Assembly: GCA_023678885.1 (NCBI GenBank) | Contig: CM042970.1 | Span: forward strand, 2,582,355 to 2,646,354 | DNA from: Pogostemon cablin | Taxonomy: Eukaryota; Streptophyta; Magnoliopsida; Lamiales; Lamiaceae | Direction of reading: 5' to 3' | Length of the DNA: 64,000 nt | Program-made: the position numbers and the translations under genes | Shown: positions 11,038 to 22,620 of the stretch, piece by piece | Layout of the letters: each line of letters begins with the position of its first letter | Numbering within the stretch: position 1 is the stretch's first letter | Notes under the pieces: model-generated | Told to the model about the DNA's origin: nothing | Seen by the model: only the letters and a program-made list of their open reading frames with translations | Databases searched by the model: none

Positions 11038-13277
11038 TGATCGTCGTTATTTTTACCTAGATTTTGTGTCGTTTATATGTATTTTCGTCATTTTATTTCG
11101 TATTTTAGTATCTTTTAATATTGTATTGTGAAAAATGAAGGATTTATGATGATGATGCATTTTCATATTGAATAGGTGATTATGAAGATAAATGGTGAAG
11201 AAAAGCATGAAGAATGGAGAAAAATGAAAAAAATGAAAAATTGGCAAAATGACATAAAAACACACCCGTGTTTTTACGTTATTGACCGTGTTTACATGCA
11301 AATATGGTCGACATACAGAGAGCTGTTAAATTGCATAAAAACACAGTCAGTACAAGAAAACACGACCGCATTTTGGACAAAAATTGCGTTTCGGGCGAAA
11401 AAAAATCGCAGATGCAAGAAAACACGGGCAGATACAAGAAAATACGACCATGTTTTTATGCAAAAGTGTCAAAATTCAAGTGCGATTTCCAGATTTGCCA
11501 AGGGGGTATAATACTCCCAATTACACCATTTACACCAGGTTTTCAAGGGTTTTGGCTGCCCACACACATCACACACCACTCCACCCATTTTACACCTCCA
11601 TCTTCATCTCATCCCTCTATCCTTCAATCTATCCATCCATTCCCCTTGATTTCATCAAATCCATCATTTTTGTTGTTCGGGGGCGAGCAACACTTTAAGT
11701 TTGGGGGGTTGATCGTCGCTATTTTTACCTAGAATTTGTGTCATTTTTATATGTATTTTCGTCCTTTTATTTCGTATTTTCATATCTTCTAATATTGTAT
11801 TGTGGAAAATGGAGGATTTATGATGATGATGCATTTTCATGTTGAATAGGTGATTATGAAGATAAATGGTGAAGAAAAACATGAAGAATGGAGAATAATG
11901 AAAAAAATAGAAAATTGGCAAAATGGCGTAAAAACACGCCCGTGTTTTCACGTCATTGACCATGTTTTCATGCAAATGTGGTCGACATACAGAGAGTTTT
12001 CTTGCACTTTGGACAAAAATCGCGTTTCGGGCGAAAAAAATCGCAGATGCAAGAAAACACAGGCAGATACAAGAAAACACGACCATGTTTTTATGCAAAA
12101 GTGTCAAAATTCAAGTGCGATTTCCAGATTTGTCAATGGGGTATAAATACCCTCAATTGCACCATTTGCACCAGGTTTTCAAGGGTTTTGGTTGCCCACA
12201 CACATCACACACCACTCTACCCATTTTACTCCTCCATCTTCATCTCATCTCTCTATCCTTCAATCTATCCATCCATTCCCCTTGATTTCCTCAAATCCAT
12301 CATCTATTCCACCAATCCACCAATCTAAGAAGGGAAGAACATCAAAAAGTGAAGATTTGAGTATGTTGAAGGAAGAGTTGGCCAAGTTTGAAAGGGAGGC
12401 TTCTCAACCTTTAATTTTTTATTTTCTTCATTATTTAGCTCAAGTGGAGCAAGCCATGGATTATATTGAATTTATTATGATTTGTAGTTGCTAGTCCTCA
12501 TGTGAGGCTAGCAATATGATTGGTGAAGGATAATGTAGATTTTGCACAACACATGTTCGATGAATTGATTGTATGAATATTTTCTATTATGAATGCTTAT
12601 TCTCATTTCGTGTATGATTTGTGTGGTTAAATTTTCTATTCATAGTGTTAGGATGGTCATTCCAATATTATGCTTAGTGGTTTAATTGAATCATTGATTG
12701 CATGAGATGACTTAGTTAGTATGAGGGGAGGTAAGTCATACCCTTCATGTGCTTAGAACTTCATAATAGGACATTAGTGATAAACTAGTGAAGGGACCCA
12801 ACTTATAATCATAGTACTTTCATGGGAATTGAGAGTAAGATATAATCCTAGGAGATTTAAACTTGTAAAAGAGTTGAGAACCTAATTGCCTTGGCCATAG
12901 GGATTAGGGGTACATAAGTGATTGCCCTTAATATCATAACATGATGACCTTCAATACTTGTGTGTGTGTGTGAGTCTACATAAGCCTTTTCCATGATATT
13001 GCTTGCCTTACATACTTCTTAGATTGCTCACCATCACCCATCATTCATCTCATTTGTACATGTTCTATCTTTAATTGCTTTCTTAGTTAGTTTATAGTGT
13101 AATTAAACTCACATTTATTGATTAGTTCTTCTAGAGTGAAACATATTTTGAATACGGATACATCACTTTCTCCCTTGGGTTCGATATTATAAATTTTGCA
13201 CTTGGTTACCACGTCTACACACAACGATAGAGTACGCTTACTCTTATCAATTTGTACCAAAATTGAGACTAAGTTCA
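11038..13277 (+). mobile_element. Internally deleted gypsy element (partial 5' LTR, PPT, full 3' LTR)
   Basis: Flanked by the 5-bp duplication tagaa (11033-11037 and 13278-13282). It starts TGATCGTCG and ends AAGTTCA. The first about 630 bp repeat from 11710 onward. Between the copies lies gcgagcaacactttaag then tttggggggt, a polypurine tract directly before the second TGATCG. This reads as a truncated 5' LTR, a scrap of internal sequence and a complete 3' LTR (11710-13277, 1568 bp). Overlapping ORFs in the region are LTR sequence, not genes. Confidence 0.8.
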
Positions 13278-13730
13278 TAGAACTCCGTTGACTTCACTAA
13301 TATTACTGGAAGAATTTAACTTGAAGAAAAGTTGAATTTTGAGGGGCTCCGCACCTTGATCTCAGATTTGATTTGATCTTTGCAGAGATTCCAAGTTTCT
13401 TCAGAGCTCTTCGAGTTTTCAAGATTTTCAGAATGAATGGAATGAGGACTTAATGCCCTTATTTATAGGTGGAGGAAATAACAACTTATGAGATATTTTC
13501 TCCTTGATAAGATATGTTGGACTTTTCTCCTTTAATTAAGTCTGCTGGACTGGATACAGGCCTATTTAATTTAAATAAGCATGTGGATTTGATATGGGCC
13601 TATTTAATTTAATTAGTCCTGCTGAATTTGATTTGTTAAACATGTTTTGAGTTGGTTTAGGCCCACTTGACTTGAATTGAGCCAATTTAACTTGTATTTT
13701 GGCTCAAATAATTATATTAATTATCAATTA

Positions 13731-14011
13731 CTCCCCCCGTCCCGGAAAACTTTTCACATTTACTGTTGCCCGTTGTTTAAGAAAAGTTGCACTTTTTGAC
13801 CAACTTTATTGACTTTTGAGGGTATTGTAGTATTTTTAGGTAATAAGAAAGTATAAAGTAATGATATGTGTGTGAAAAATGAGTGACAAATTTAAAATTA
13901 AAGAAACTTTTGAAGTTGTTGTATAAAGTGATGTTTCCTTTTTTTGGGGTGAAAGGTTTTGTGGGACAAACAAATGAGGAAAGTGAGAAAAGTATTATAG
14001 GACGGAGGGAG
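13731..14011. mobile_element. Stowaway-like MITE, family B, inside the 3' LTR
   Basis: Ends ctccccccgtcccgg and ggacggagggag with TA at both sides. The other LTR has the uninterrupted site (caattatttattta, about 19125-19140), so the TA duplication and the insertion after LTR formation are both directly visible. Confidence 0.92.
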
Positions 14012-14808
14012 TATTTATTTATTTATTTCAGGAATTAATTTATTTAAATTCCGTTATAAATAAATATTTAATCAATATTTAATATATTTTCCTTCGCATT
14101 TATATTTATTAGACAATAAAATTTAATTGTCTACAAATGTCCCATTGCATTTTGTTCACGGAAATTTATCTTGGACAAATTGCAACACTTCATTCCACTC
14201 TTATTTTCTTCTTCTTAGTTCGTCCAACTCTTCTTTTTCTTGTTTTCAATTCTTTTTCTCAAAGTAAAAGCCCAAATGACTCTTTTCGGTCTGTTACATG
14301 AATTTCAAGAATCTCATAAGAGATAATTTCACATACAATAAAACATCCACCACATATCTCAATTCTTAATAACATTGAATGACTCAAGGAGATAAATTCA
14401 AATCCCCCAGATAATTCAGATTTGCAATATTGCTTAACCCCCACGTGAAATTCCATATTTTTAGGCAGCAGTATATATTTCAAGGATTTTATATCATGAT
14501 TTGAAGACATCCTATTTGAATATGATGAGCAATATTGTTCAAGGTGGATAAGCTCAAATCTTATACTCCAATTTATCCAAACCTTCTTGAAGAGTTATCC
14601 CAGATGCTTCAACACCTATATAAAGAAGAGTTCAGGCCCTCAATTTCTTCTCACAACACTGCATGTGTTGCATAATTACACAAGTTACTGATTTTTCACT
14701 TTTTTTCTCTCTACAGATCTTTTCATCAAGAGTTCGACACTGTATACCAGAAATCAGTAATCACTTTCTACTGCATGTTCGGTTGCTTCCCTATCACTCA
14801 ATTAAATC

Positions 14809-14915
<107 letters not shown>

Positions 14916-15231
14916 CACCTGCCATTGAACTTAGTACTCTGCTTGACCTCGCCATTCTTCCTTAAGACGTTAAGGACCGAGAAACCGACGGTGAGCCTCG
15001 TCCTTGCTATTCTTCCTTCTTCGAAGGAATCAATCAGCGAGTCTTTTAATGGAATTGAGGGTTGTCCCTTTTAAAGATTGTCCCTCGGTGGCAGATCCGG
15101 CAAGCCTCCGGCAACAGCTGATGCTCGCATCAGCGTGATCAGTAGTAGTTCGATGACGAAACTGAAATTGTGTGTGGCGCTGGAAACGATGGTCGCTGGT
15201 GGCGGTCTACGAACCCGAGAGGTAGTCAGTC
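14916..15231. other. Gypsy internal region, GC-richer segment of unknown origin
   Basis: Less AT-rich than its surroundings (ggcagatccggcaagcctcc, ctggtggcggtctacgaacc). No recognised domain in any frame. It could be retroelement leader sequence or a captured host fragment. Confidence 0.35.
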
Positions 15232-15564
15232 TGATACGACTCAGCATATTGCATTAGCCCAAGAAAAGCCCAATGAGGATAAAGGCCCAACACAGTTAGA
15301 ATGGCCCAACTCAATTAAATAAACCCTGCTGCGTGGATGAGATTAGGGTGAGAGAAATTAGTACCATTCTGTTATTGAGTGTCATAGAGTAGCGGGGAGG
15401 GTAGAGGGTAGAGGAAGGGCAGACTGTTATATTGCTAGGAAGATGAATTAGAGTGGGCATAGATGAATATTGTGGAGATAGTCTCTTCTCACTCGAAACA
15501 GTGCTTATCTTTCATTTCGTTGTAATTTCCATTTCTGCTTTCATTCTCAATCGTGGGTGTATCA
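15232..15564. mobile_element. Solo LTR, 333 bp, nested in the gypsy interior
   Basis: Begins TGATACGACTCAGC and ends GGGTGTATCA, so the terminal TGATAC/GTATCA inverted repeat is clear. Flanks are cagtc on the left and tagtc on the right, a 5-bp duplication with one mismatch. No second copy or internal domain is present. Confidence 0.75.
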
Positions 15565-16380
15565 TAGTCGATGATGAAAGCGCAGCAGCGTTGAGAAACT
15601 GGTGATGGGTATCTTCACGTGATTTTTCCTTTTGACTAAACTTGGAAAACATGATATTCCATCACCTTACGCATCCCCTAGAATTTGGGCTTGATTTTCA
15701 ATTTGTCAACTTTGGGCTCCAATCACAAATTTGGGCCATATCATTTGATTATCAAAATCCAAGCCTTTTTTATTTCACTTTATGCGTCTCATGAAAAAAA
15801 CTACAATTTGGGGCTTCAATACTTAAAAGACTTAGCTTAATTTTAACTCATGTTATTTTGGGCTTTAACATGAATTAATTTATTTGCTCCCTTTAACATC
15901 TTGAACTCCATCCATCATCATAGGTTTAATTTTTAATTTTGAATTTAATAATTAATTGATCCCATAAATTTATTTTGAGGTCTTTTAATTAATTAAATCC
16001 ATAAATTTAAATTCACGTGAACCCATCTACTTGCTACACATGTACCTCATTTATCACTTCAGTGTCTTCATCATCTCGCCACTGCTAGAATTTGAAAGTA
16101 TTTTAACACTTCAAGAATTAGAGCTTCTTTCACCACTTCAATAATTTGAATTTTTCACCGAAACTTGAGTTCAACCACCGTCTTCTCCTTATCAACCCTT
16201 TTACTTCTCAACTCATTCATGCTTCAACTTGTTGCTTGTTTCACAAACTTGATGCGAATAAACCAAAGACATGACTGAACTTAGTAGAGTGTTAAGCTGC
16301 CTACAAACCTATTCGCAAAGGATCAAGTCATTACGTAGTTCAAAGGAACATGATTTGATTTGGATGGGGGTTGCCGTACA
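15565..16380. other. Gypsy internal region without recognised coding
   Basis: AT-rich sequence between the solo LTR and the hairpin array. I looked for RT, integrase and RNase H motifs on both strands and saw none. Confidence 0.45.
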
Positions 16381-16384
16381 CAGT

Positions 16385-16925
16385 TTATACTCATGTGGGT
16401 CAGGAGTAACATGTATTTTAGGCTCGTGCGTTAAAGAGCTTTGAACTTGAATTTGCTGACAGTTTATACTCATGCTAATGAGTCTTCAATATAAATTGTA
16501 GACAATTTATACTCTTCTCAAGGAGTTATGAAATTGATCTGTAGACAGTTTATACTCTTCTCAAGAAGTATTGAATTTGAATTTTTTGAGAGTTTAAACT
16601 CTTCTCGAGGAGTTTTGAATATGATTTGAAAAAATTAAGCTCGTATCAAGGAGCGTAACATATGGAAAGTTTTGTCTCTTCTCAAAGAGATTTGATTTGA
16701 GTGAGACAGTTTAAGCTCGTATCGAGGAGCATTGACTTGTGGAGAGTTTCGTCTATTCTCAATGAAATTTAATTTGAGTGAGACAATTTAAGCTCGTATC
16801 AAGGAGCATAACATGTGGAGAGTTTGTCTCTTCTCAAGTAGACTTGATTTGATTTAGATAGTTTAATCTAATATCAAGAAGTAATGTGGACAGTTTTTGC
16901 TCGTGTCGAGGAGCATTGGCTGAAG
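16385..16925. repeat. Array of short covarying inverted repeats
   Basis: About a dozen 16-nt imperfect palindromes spaced roughly 35-50 bp apart. Examples are actcttctcaaggagt, gctcgtatcgaggagc, tctcttctcaaagaga and gctcgtgtcgaggagc. The outer arms change together (act/agt, gct/agc, tct/aga). The linkers share acagttta and ttgaattt words. Located between gag and the missing pol of the gypsy element. Confidence 0.75.
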
Positions 16926-16937
16926 ATTTGAGAAAGT

Positions 16938-18287
16938 TTATTGCCCCCAGTCATGGGATGCACCATTTTCTCTTGTTTTAACTTCATTTATTTGAATATT
17001 TATAGACACTGGCGTCTTTGACTGTGATTCCTCCTCGCGAGGGTCATCGAATGACATATCTTCAAACTCACAAGAGTTGTTAATTGAAGGCAATTCAAAG
17101 TTATTTGATGTCATACTCAACTCCATATCATGAGCTCTTGTAGCTAGCTCTTCAAAAGTCTTTGGCTGGATTCCTTAGAGAATATATCGCAGGCTCCATT
17201 GCATTCCTTGAATGCACATGTTGATGGTAGAGACTTTAGAAAATTGATCTTTACAATGCAGGCTTAAATTTCTCCATCAATTAATATAATCAATTGCTGG
17301 TTCTTCTTTCCACTGGGAAGTGTTAGTCAACTCTATCATGCTAACAATTCTTCGAGTGCTATAGAAACGATTAAAGAATTCTTGTTGCATTTGCCCCCAA
17401 CTATTGATGGAGTTAGCTTCCAAGTCAATATACCAATCAAAGACAATTTCTTTCAGTGAGCGGGCAAATTGTTTGACCATGTGATCACCGAATGTTCCAG
17501 CATCATTGCATGTCTCGACAAAATGTGTTATATATTATCTTGGATTACCTCTACCATCGAATAGTTGAAATTTAGGAGGCTGGTAGTCAGTTGGTATCTT
17601 CAAGTTGTCGATTCTCTTTGTATATGGCTTTTTGTAGGCAACAGAAGATTTGGAGCTCCTTTTAAAATTGTCTTTTATTGTCTATAGTACGATACTCTTC
17701 AGTTGGTTCATAGGAAGCATTCCATCAGCTGAAATTTGTATCTTTTCCTCAACTAGATTTATTTCAGAAGGATGATGCTTCACAGAATCCTCCTCTTCGT
17801 CTTCTTCCTCTACTCGTTTCTCATTTACATGACTTGTCTGTGCTATCTCCATCTTTTCCATCAGCTTGGATATCAACTAACCTTGTTCTTGGCCTTGTTT
17901 GACAAGTGCAGTAACGGACTGAGTTAAGCTTGCCAGTTGTTCTTCGACAGACGAAGCGTTTATTGCCATAGTCAAGGCTATGGATGAGTTATACGCCGAA
18001 CTTTCTATGGATCGAGGAGTTAGGCAGACAGAGTCCTCTTCACCATCTTTATCACTGTGCAATGGTTTATTGAGAGTAATTCCCACCACATTGTTTGTCT
18101 CAAAGGAGCCTTCAGACATACTTCTTGTAACGACTTCAACATTTTCAATTTGCAACTTTGAAGACTTTGAGGCAGTAGGCCTTCGTATCGCAATCCTGAG
18201 TGGAATTGTTCTTTGAATCTCTTCAATCTGCAACTTTGAAAGCTTTAAGGTAGAAGACATTTTTATTGCAATTCTGAGAGGAGCCAT
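16938..18287 (-). pseudogene. Retrotransposon gag with nonsense codons
   Basis: The open segments 17877-18287, 17682-17876, 17277-17480 and 16938-17126 all lie in one minus-strand frame, separated only by stop codons. The N-terminal part is repetitive and charged. The central part contains YQPPKFQLFDGRGNPR, then ITHFVETCNDAGTFGDHMVKQF, WYIDLEANSINSWGQMQQEF and FYSTRRIVSMIELTN, the Ty3/gypsy gag core. Several stops fit C-to-T changes (for example DYIN then TGA then WRNLSLHC). No zinc knuckle was identified. Confidence 0.85.
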
Positions 18288-18358
18288 ACTTTGTATCTTC
18301 GAACTTTTTAAGAGAGGAGATGAGAGGTAGAAACTGTCCCACTAGGCGTGCCAAAATT

Positions 18359-19254
18359 TGTAACAACAAAATTTGTATTTATTAAATAATAAACACAAAA
18401 GAAATTGCAATTATAATCCAAGATGGATTTAACTTGAGAATTTAAGTAAACAGTTTCTAGCTATCATCTGATTCCTCTCTTGAGTCAACTTTTTTGACTT
18501 TATCAACTTTCAGAGTCAGATCTTTGGATGAAGCTTGTCCGTGCTCGAGGTTGACTTGAAGCTTTAAAATGCTTATCCGGAGGCATCGAGCCTTTATTCA
18601 GATCAAGCGTTGACTTGAAGATTTATCGTGAAAAATGTTGTTCAATTTGGTAGAACTCCGTTGACTTCACGAATATTGTTGGAAGAATTTAACTTGAAGA
18701 AACATTGAATTTGAGGGGCTCCGCACCTTGATCTCAGATTGAATGTCGTTTTTGGATTGATCCTTGAAGAATAACTTGATCTTCGTAGAGATTTCAAGTT
18801 TCTTCAGAGCTCTTCGAGTTTTCAGGATTTTTAGAATGAATAGAACGAGGACTGAAGTCCCTTATTTATAGGTGGAGGAGATAATTACTTGTGAGATATT
18901 TTCTCCTTGATAAGATATGTTGTGTTTTTCTCCTTTAATTAAGTCTGCTGGACTGAATACAGGCCTATTTAATTTAAATAAGCTTGCTGGATTTGATATG
19001 GGCCTATTTAATTTAATTAGGTCTGCTGGATTTAATTTGTTTGACATGTTGACTTTGGTTAGTCCCACTTAACTTGAATTGAGTCAATTTAACTTGGATT
19101 TTGACTCAAATAATTATATTAATTATCAATTATTTATTTATTTATTTCAGGAATTAATTTATTTAAATTCCTTTATAAATAAATATTTAATCAATATTTA
19201 ATATATTTTCCTTCGCATTTATACTTATTAGACAATAAAATTTAATTTCCTACA
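18359..19254 (-). repeat. 5' LTR of the gypsy element, 896 bp
   Basis: An uninterrupted LTR that serves as the reference for its partner. A TATAAATA box reads on the minus strand at about 18864-18871, so transcription would start near 18840 and the 149-bp unit lies in the transcribed R/U5 part. Ends ...tttaatttcctaca next to the ataat duplication. Confidence 0.88.
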
Positions 19255-19447
19255 ATAATATTTAATATGAAGTGGGTAGTTGTATTATTATTGTGTGAGA
19301 GTCTTACATAAAATAATTAATTATTTTTGTGGGCCCAACATGGAATAATTAATTATTTTGTGTGGGCCCAACTTCACAAAAAAATAAACGTAAACCTTAA
19401 CTTAGGACAACCCAAAATGAAAAACCTAAACTTTAAACATCACCTCT
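19255..19447. mobile_element. Right half of the MITE split by the gypsy element
   Basis: Continues the family body (gaagtgggtagttgtatta, ...gtgggcccaac, aacccaaaatgaaaa) left off at 10458. A short duplication inside it (aattaattatttttgtgggc twice) is visible. Confidence 0.65.
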
Positions 19448-19539
19448 TTCGGATACTAATATAGTTATCAACTTCACATTAAATATTTTTTTATCTCATT
19501 ACACATTTAAATATTATACTTTCTTTTAGGCTAATACTA

Positions 19540-20255
19540 TTGTGCACCTGGGTGCACCCCAGGATACGGTGCACCCACTTTCAAATCGTATACAATTATG
19601 AACAAAAATGTGTACAATTTGTTAGTTAGTTTTTTTAATGAAAAATTAAGTGTAAAAAATATACAACATTTAAAAAATATGTATACATTATTGAATAAAA
19701 AGTTATACACATATAGATGCTAGTTTTTTTAATGAAAAATTGTGTGTGAAAAAATATACAATCATTAAGAAACATGTATACAAAATAGAATAACATGTAC
19801 TCCATACAAAATAAAATAAAAAGTTATACACATATACACTACAAAAAAAAATTTTAGCAACCGAATTTAGAAACGGAATTCAATCCGTTGATAATTAGCA
19901 ATGGATTAGCAACAAAAATGACATTTTTATTTTAGTAACGGAATGCCAATGAATTTATTCTTTATTTTAGCAACGAAATTTAATCCATTGGTAATTACCA
20001 ACGGATTACTAAGAAAATTATTATATAAATTACCAATGGAATTATTAGCAACAGAATTATTTACCAAAGAAATTGATTTTCGTTGTTAAAAATTTACTAA
20101 CCACCACTTTACCAACCGAATTTTATCAATGGATTCCGTTGTTAATCCGTTGGTAAGCTAATTTAACAATGGTTTAAGGCTTTTAGCAACGGAATATTCC
20201 ATTGTTAAAAAATAATTTTTTTTAGTGATAGGGGTGCACCCTTGTACCAGTTACA
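19540..20255. mobile_element. gtgcacc-ended AT-rich repeat hosting a CACTA element
   Basis: The left edge carries gtgcacctgggtgcacccca and the right edge ggggtgcacccttgtacc. The interior has two similar about 120-bp blocks (ttttttaatgaaaaatt, then ...atatacaa). No ORF. The outer boundaries are approximate. Confidence 0.45.
19837..20227. mobile_element. CACTA (En/Spm-type) mini-element, 391 bp
   Basis: Starts CACTACAAAAAAA and ends TTTTTTTAGTG, with the 3-bp duplication ata on both sides (19834-19836, 20228-20230). The body repeats palindromic words such as caatccgttg and caacggatt. No transposase. Confidence 0.85.
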
Positions 20256-20379
20256 CCGAATATCAACTCTATCTTTTAATTTATGTACAAAGAGCAAACG
20301 TAAACGTTAATGCAGTATGGAGGGAGTAAACTATTACTCTTTTGTATACTCTTTAAAAAAAACTTCAGTTTTTTACATA

Positions 20380-20634
20380 CTCCCTCTGTTTGGTTCTAAG
20401 GTGCCTGTTTGCTTTTTACACGTGAATTAAGGAGTATTATTAGGTTTTAAGGTGTCTGTTTGCTTTTTGTACGTGAATTAAGAAGTATTATTGTTATATG
20501 TAAAAGTGGGTAGTTGTATTAGAGGGAAGTGGTGGGTCATATTGTGTACTTTTTTACTAAATAGGAGAAATGAATACTTTTGAATCGTACGACAAAAATA
20601 ATAAAATAGACACCTTAGAAGCAGATGGAGGGAA
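20380..20634. mobile_element. Stowaway-like MITE, family C
   Basis: Ends ctccctctgtttggttcta and gaagcagatggagg next to TA. It has an internal duplication of ttaaggtg(c/t)ctgtttgcttt. Related to copies at 28373-28612 and 29954-30193. Confidence 0.7.
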
Positions 20635-21016
20635 TACTGAAGAGTAATTTTACAAAAACAATAATCACATTTTAACATTCACACCAAATATCAGACTTAC
20701 TCATAAATAAAAAAGTGACAACATTTAAAAAATAATAATATATCTTTTATTAAAATTGATAACTACTAATTAAAAAAAAAGTGTAGAATGATCTACTCAC
20801 TAATCCGTAAAATACTAAATCCAAAACTTTAAACGTTCTCATAACTATCCCAAGATTAAATTCTATAGATATAAAATAGACCACCATCAACCGAGTATAA
20901 CATTACAATATATTACGGAAACCTGAAGCTAAACTATATTCATAGAATTGACACTAAACCTTTTGAACTCTTAAAAGAAGCTGGAAATACAAAATGAATG
21001 AAGCGAAAAAGTAGTA

Positions 21017-21420
21017 TTATCCGTAGTTGAGAATTATAAGTTGAAGTTGATCATTCCCATAATCCTCTTGTTCCCGTTTAATTCTTTCTGCGGATTCACT
21101 GCAATCTTCCACCCGAAGATATTTGAGAGTTGGTATGTCCGGTATGCTGAAAGGAATCTCCTCCAACTTTGGTAAATCTCTAAGATGAAGGCTGTGTAGA
21201 CAAGGAAATGAGATGCCATCTGTGTTCCAGTATTCCAATCATGCCAATGATCAATTTGGAGGTGTTTGAGTGTGCTGAATTGGGCTTCACCCATTTCCCA
21301 CCTGGATCCTCTAAACGGACCAAAACAAATTCTTAGAAACTGAAGAAGAGGCAACGAAGAAATCCTTGTGGTCAACTCATCCATGTTGAGTTGTGTGCCC
21401 CATAAAATCAACTTCTCCAA
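21017..21420 (-). pseudogene. NLR 3' LRR fragment
   Basis: The minus strand gives LEKLILWGTQLNMDELTTRI, then RWEMGEAQFSTLKHLQIDHW. After a frame change at about 21235 it continues EYWNTDGISFPCLHSLHL and ends ESAERIKREQEDYGNDQLQL, with a stop at 21017. This matches the last about 130 residues of the two larger NLR copies. CC and NB-ARC are absent. Confidence 0.85.
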
Positions 21421-21654
21421 GGAATGTGGGAACTAACACTTTAATGTCAAGAGTTTATTTCCCACGATGCATGCCTCTCTTTTGTCGGTGCATTTATTTC
21501 CAGTTAAAATATTACATTAGGTGGTAAAAGTGAACAAGGCATTACAATTAATTAATTAGGGAAAAGTGTTATTTGAACATTCATCTTATACCATGGATCA
21601 ACTAAATCCGTAAACTTTTTTTTTTACATAACCTATCTTTTTTTTATAGGATTA

Positions 21655-21984
21655 ACAGCCGCAAGAAACGATACCACGTGTACAACAACATGATTGCATC
21701 ATAATTGTGTTTTATGGATGTTGAGAAAGTTTAACACTTGAGTTTATAAGTTGATCAAAATACCAAATGAAAAGAAAATTCACCTTTCTTTAAACGACAG
21801 TCTGCGTTGCAGCATTGAATCCCAGCCACTGATAAATCTCGGTTGTATAATTTGCACATGTTACAATGTTGAATAGAAGAAAGCCACGAGGTATTTAGTA
21901 GCCACTCCAAAGATTTCTCAACAGAACAGGGCAATAAAGGTTTGTAATTTGACAGAACACCCCAAAAGTAAAGTCAATTTTCAG
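21655..21984 (-). pseudogene. ECR pseudogene, intron 3 / exon 3 part
   Basis: Follows 38562-38970 of the intact ECR gene (gcaagaaacgataccacgtg, ctgataaatctcggt, tataatttgcacatg). About 65 bp of coding sequence are missing after the exon 3 donor, and other indels break the frame. Confidence 0.88.
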
Positions 21985-22289
21985 TGGAAGATATATTTTC
22001 TTTAGTTAAATTCGCCACCTCAACAATAGAGTATTCTCCTTTCTATTCTAAAAAAGATATTTCTCAATTTAGTCCTAAACCTACTTACATTGTCCTAATA
22101 CGACCCCAAAATCACCGGAAACCCCAAAACTGAGCGGTCACATAAGCACGTATAGAATTCCGGCGAAAATTCGATTTTTTTGACTTGAAATGGCAATAAA
22201 ATCGTTCAATTTCTGTAGCCATCAAACTAAATTAAAAAAAGGAAGAAAACAAAATGTTCCATTGTTGTAGGACGAAAAAATGAATGGCT

Positions 22290-22620
22290 AACAATAAATT
22301 AAAAAAAACAGATTCAGCTGGCCAATATAGAATTATAAAGTAACATACTCCCTCCGTCCCATCCTTATGGTTACGTTTGCTTTTTGCACAGAGATTAATG
22401 CATATAATATTTTAATGTGTATTGATGTGAGAGAAATAATAATTTAATGTAAAGTGTGTAGGTGTGTTAGTGGGATGTGTGGGACCATGGAGAGAAAGTA
22501 ATTAATTTGTGTGGGTCTCATATGCTAAAAAGGGAAATGTAATCATTAGGTTGGGACGCCCAAAATGGAAATATGTAACCATTAGGATGAGCCGGAAGGA
22601 ATACTCCTTTTGTGAATGGC
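22290..22620 (-). pseudogene. ECR pseudogene, intron 2 / exon 2 start, with MITE
   Basis: cagattcagctggcc and aacatactcctttt correspond to 40890-40965 of the intact gene, up to the exon 2 donor. The match is split by the MITE at 22348-22601 and stops at gaatggc, where the about 1.9-kb insertion begins. Confidence 0.85.
22348..22601. mobile_element. Stowaway-like MITE inside the ECR pseudogene, 254 bp
   Basis: Ends ctccctccgtcccatcctta and taaggatgagcc-type complement (attaggatgagccggaagg), with TA at each side. The intact ECR gene (aacatactccttttatg, 40944-40960) is the empty site and confirms a TA duplication. Confidence 0.92.

Larger units (their letters stand above)
10459..14135 (-). repeat. 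3' LTR of the gypsy element, enlarged by insertions
   Basis: Matches the 896-bp LTR at 18359-19254 but contains a deleted gypsy element (11038-13277), a MITE (13731-14011) and a 149-bp tandem repeat that the other LTR has only once. Removing these leaves the expected length. A TATAAATA box reads on the minus strand at about 13462-13470. Confidence 0.85.

Noticed and set aside
11176..12494. Several overlapping 98-147 residue plus-strand ORFs
   Set aside because: They lie within the deleted gypsy element's LTRs, occur twice because the LTR does, and show no domain.
16385..16925. CRISPR-like repeat array
   Set aside because: The repeats are diverged palindromes with similar linkers, inside a plant retrotransposon, with no cas genes.
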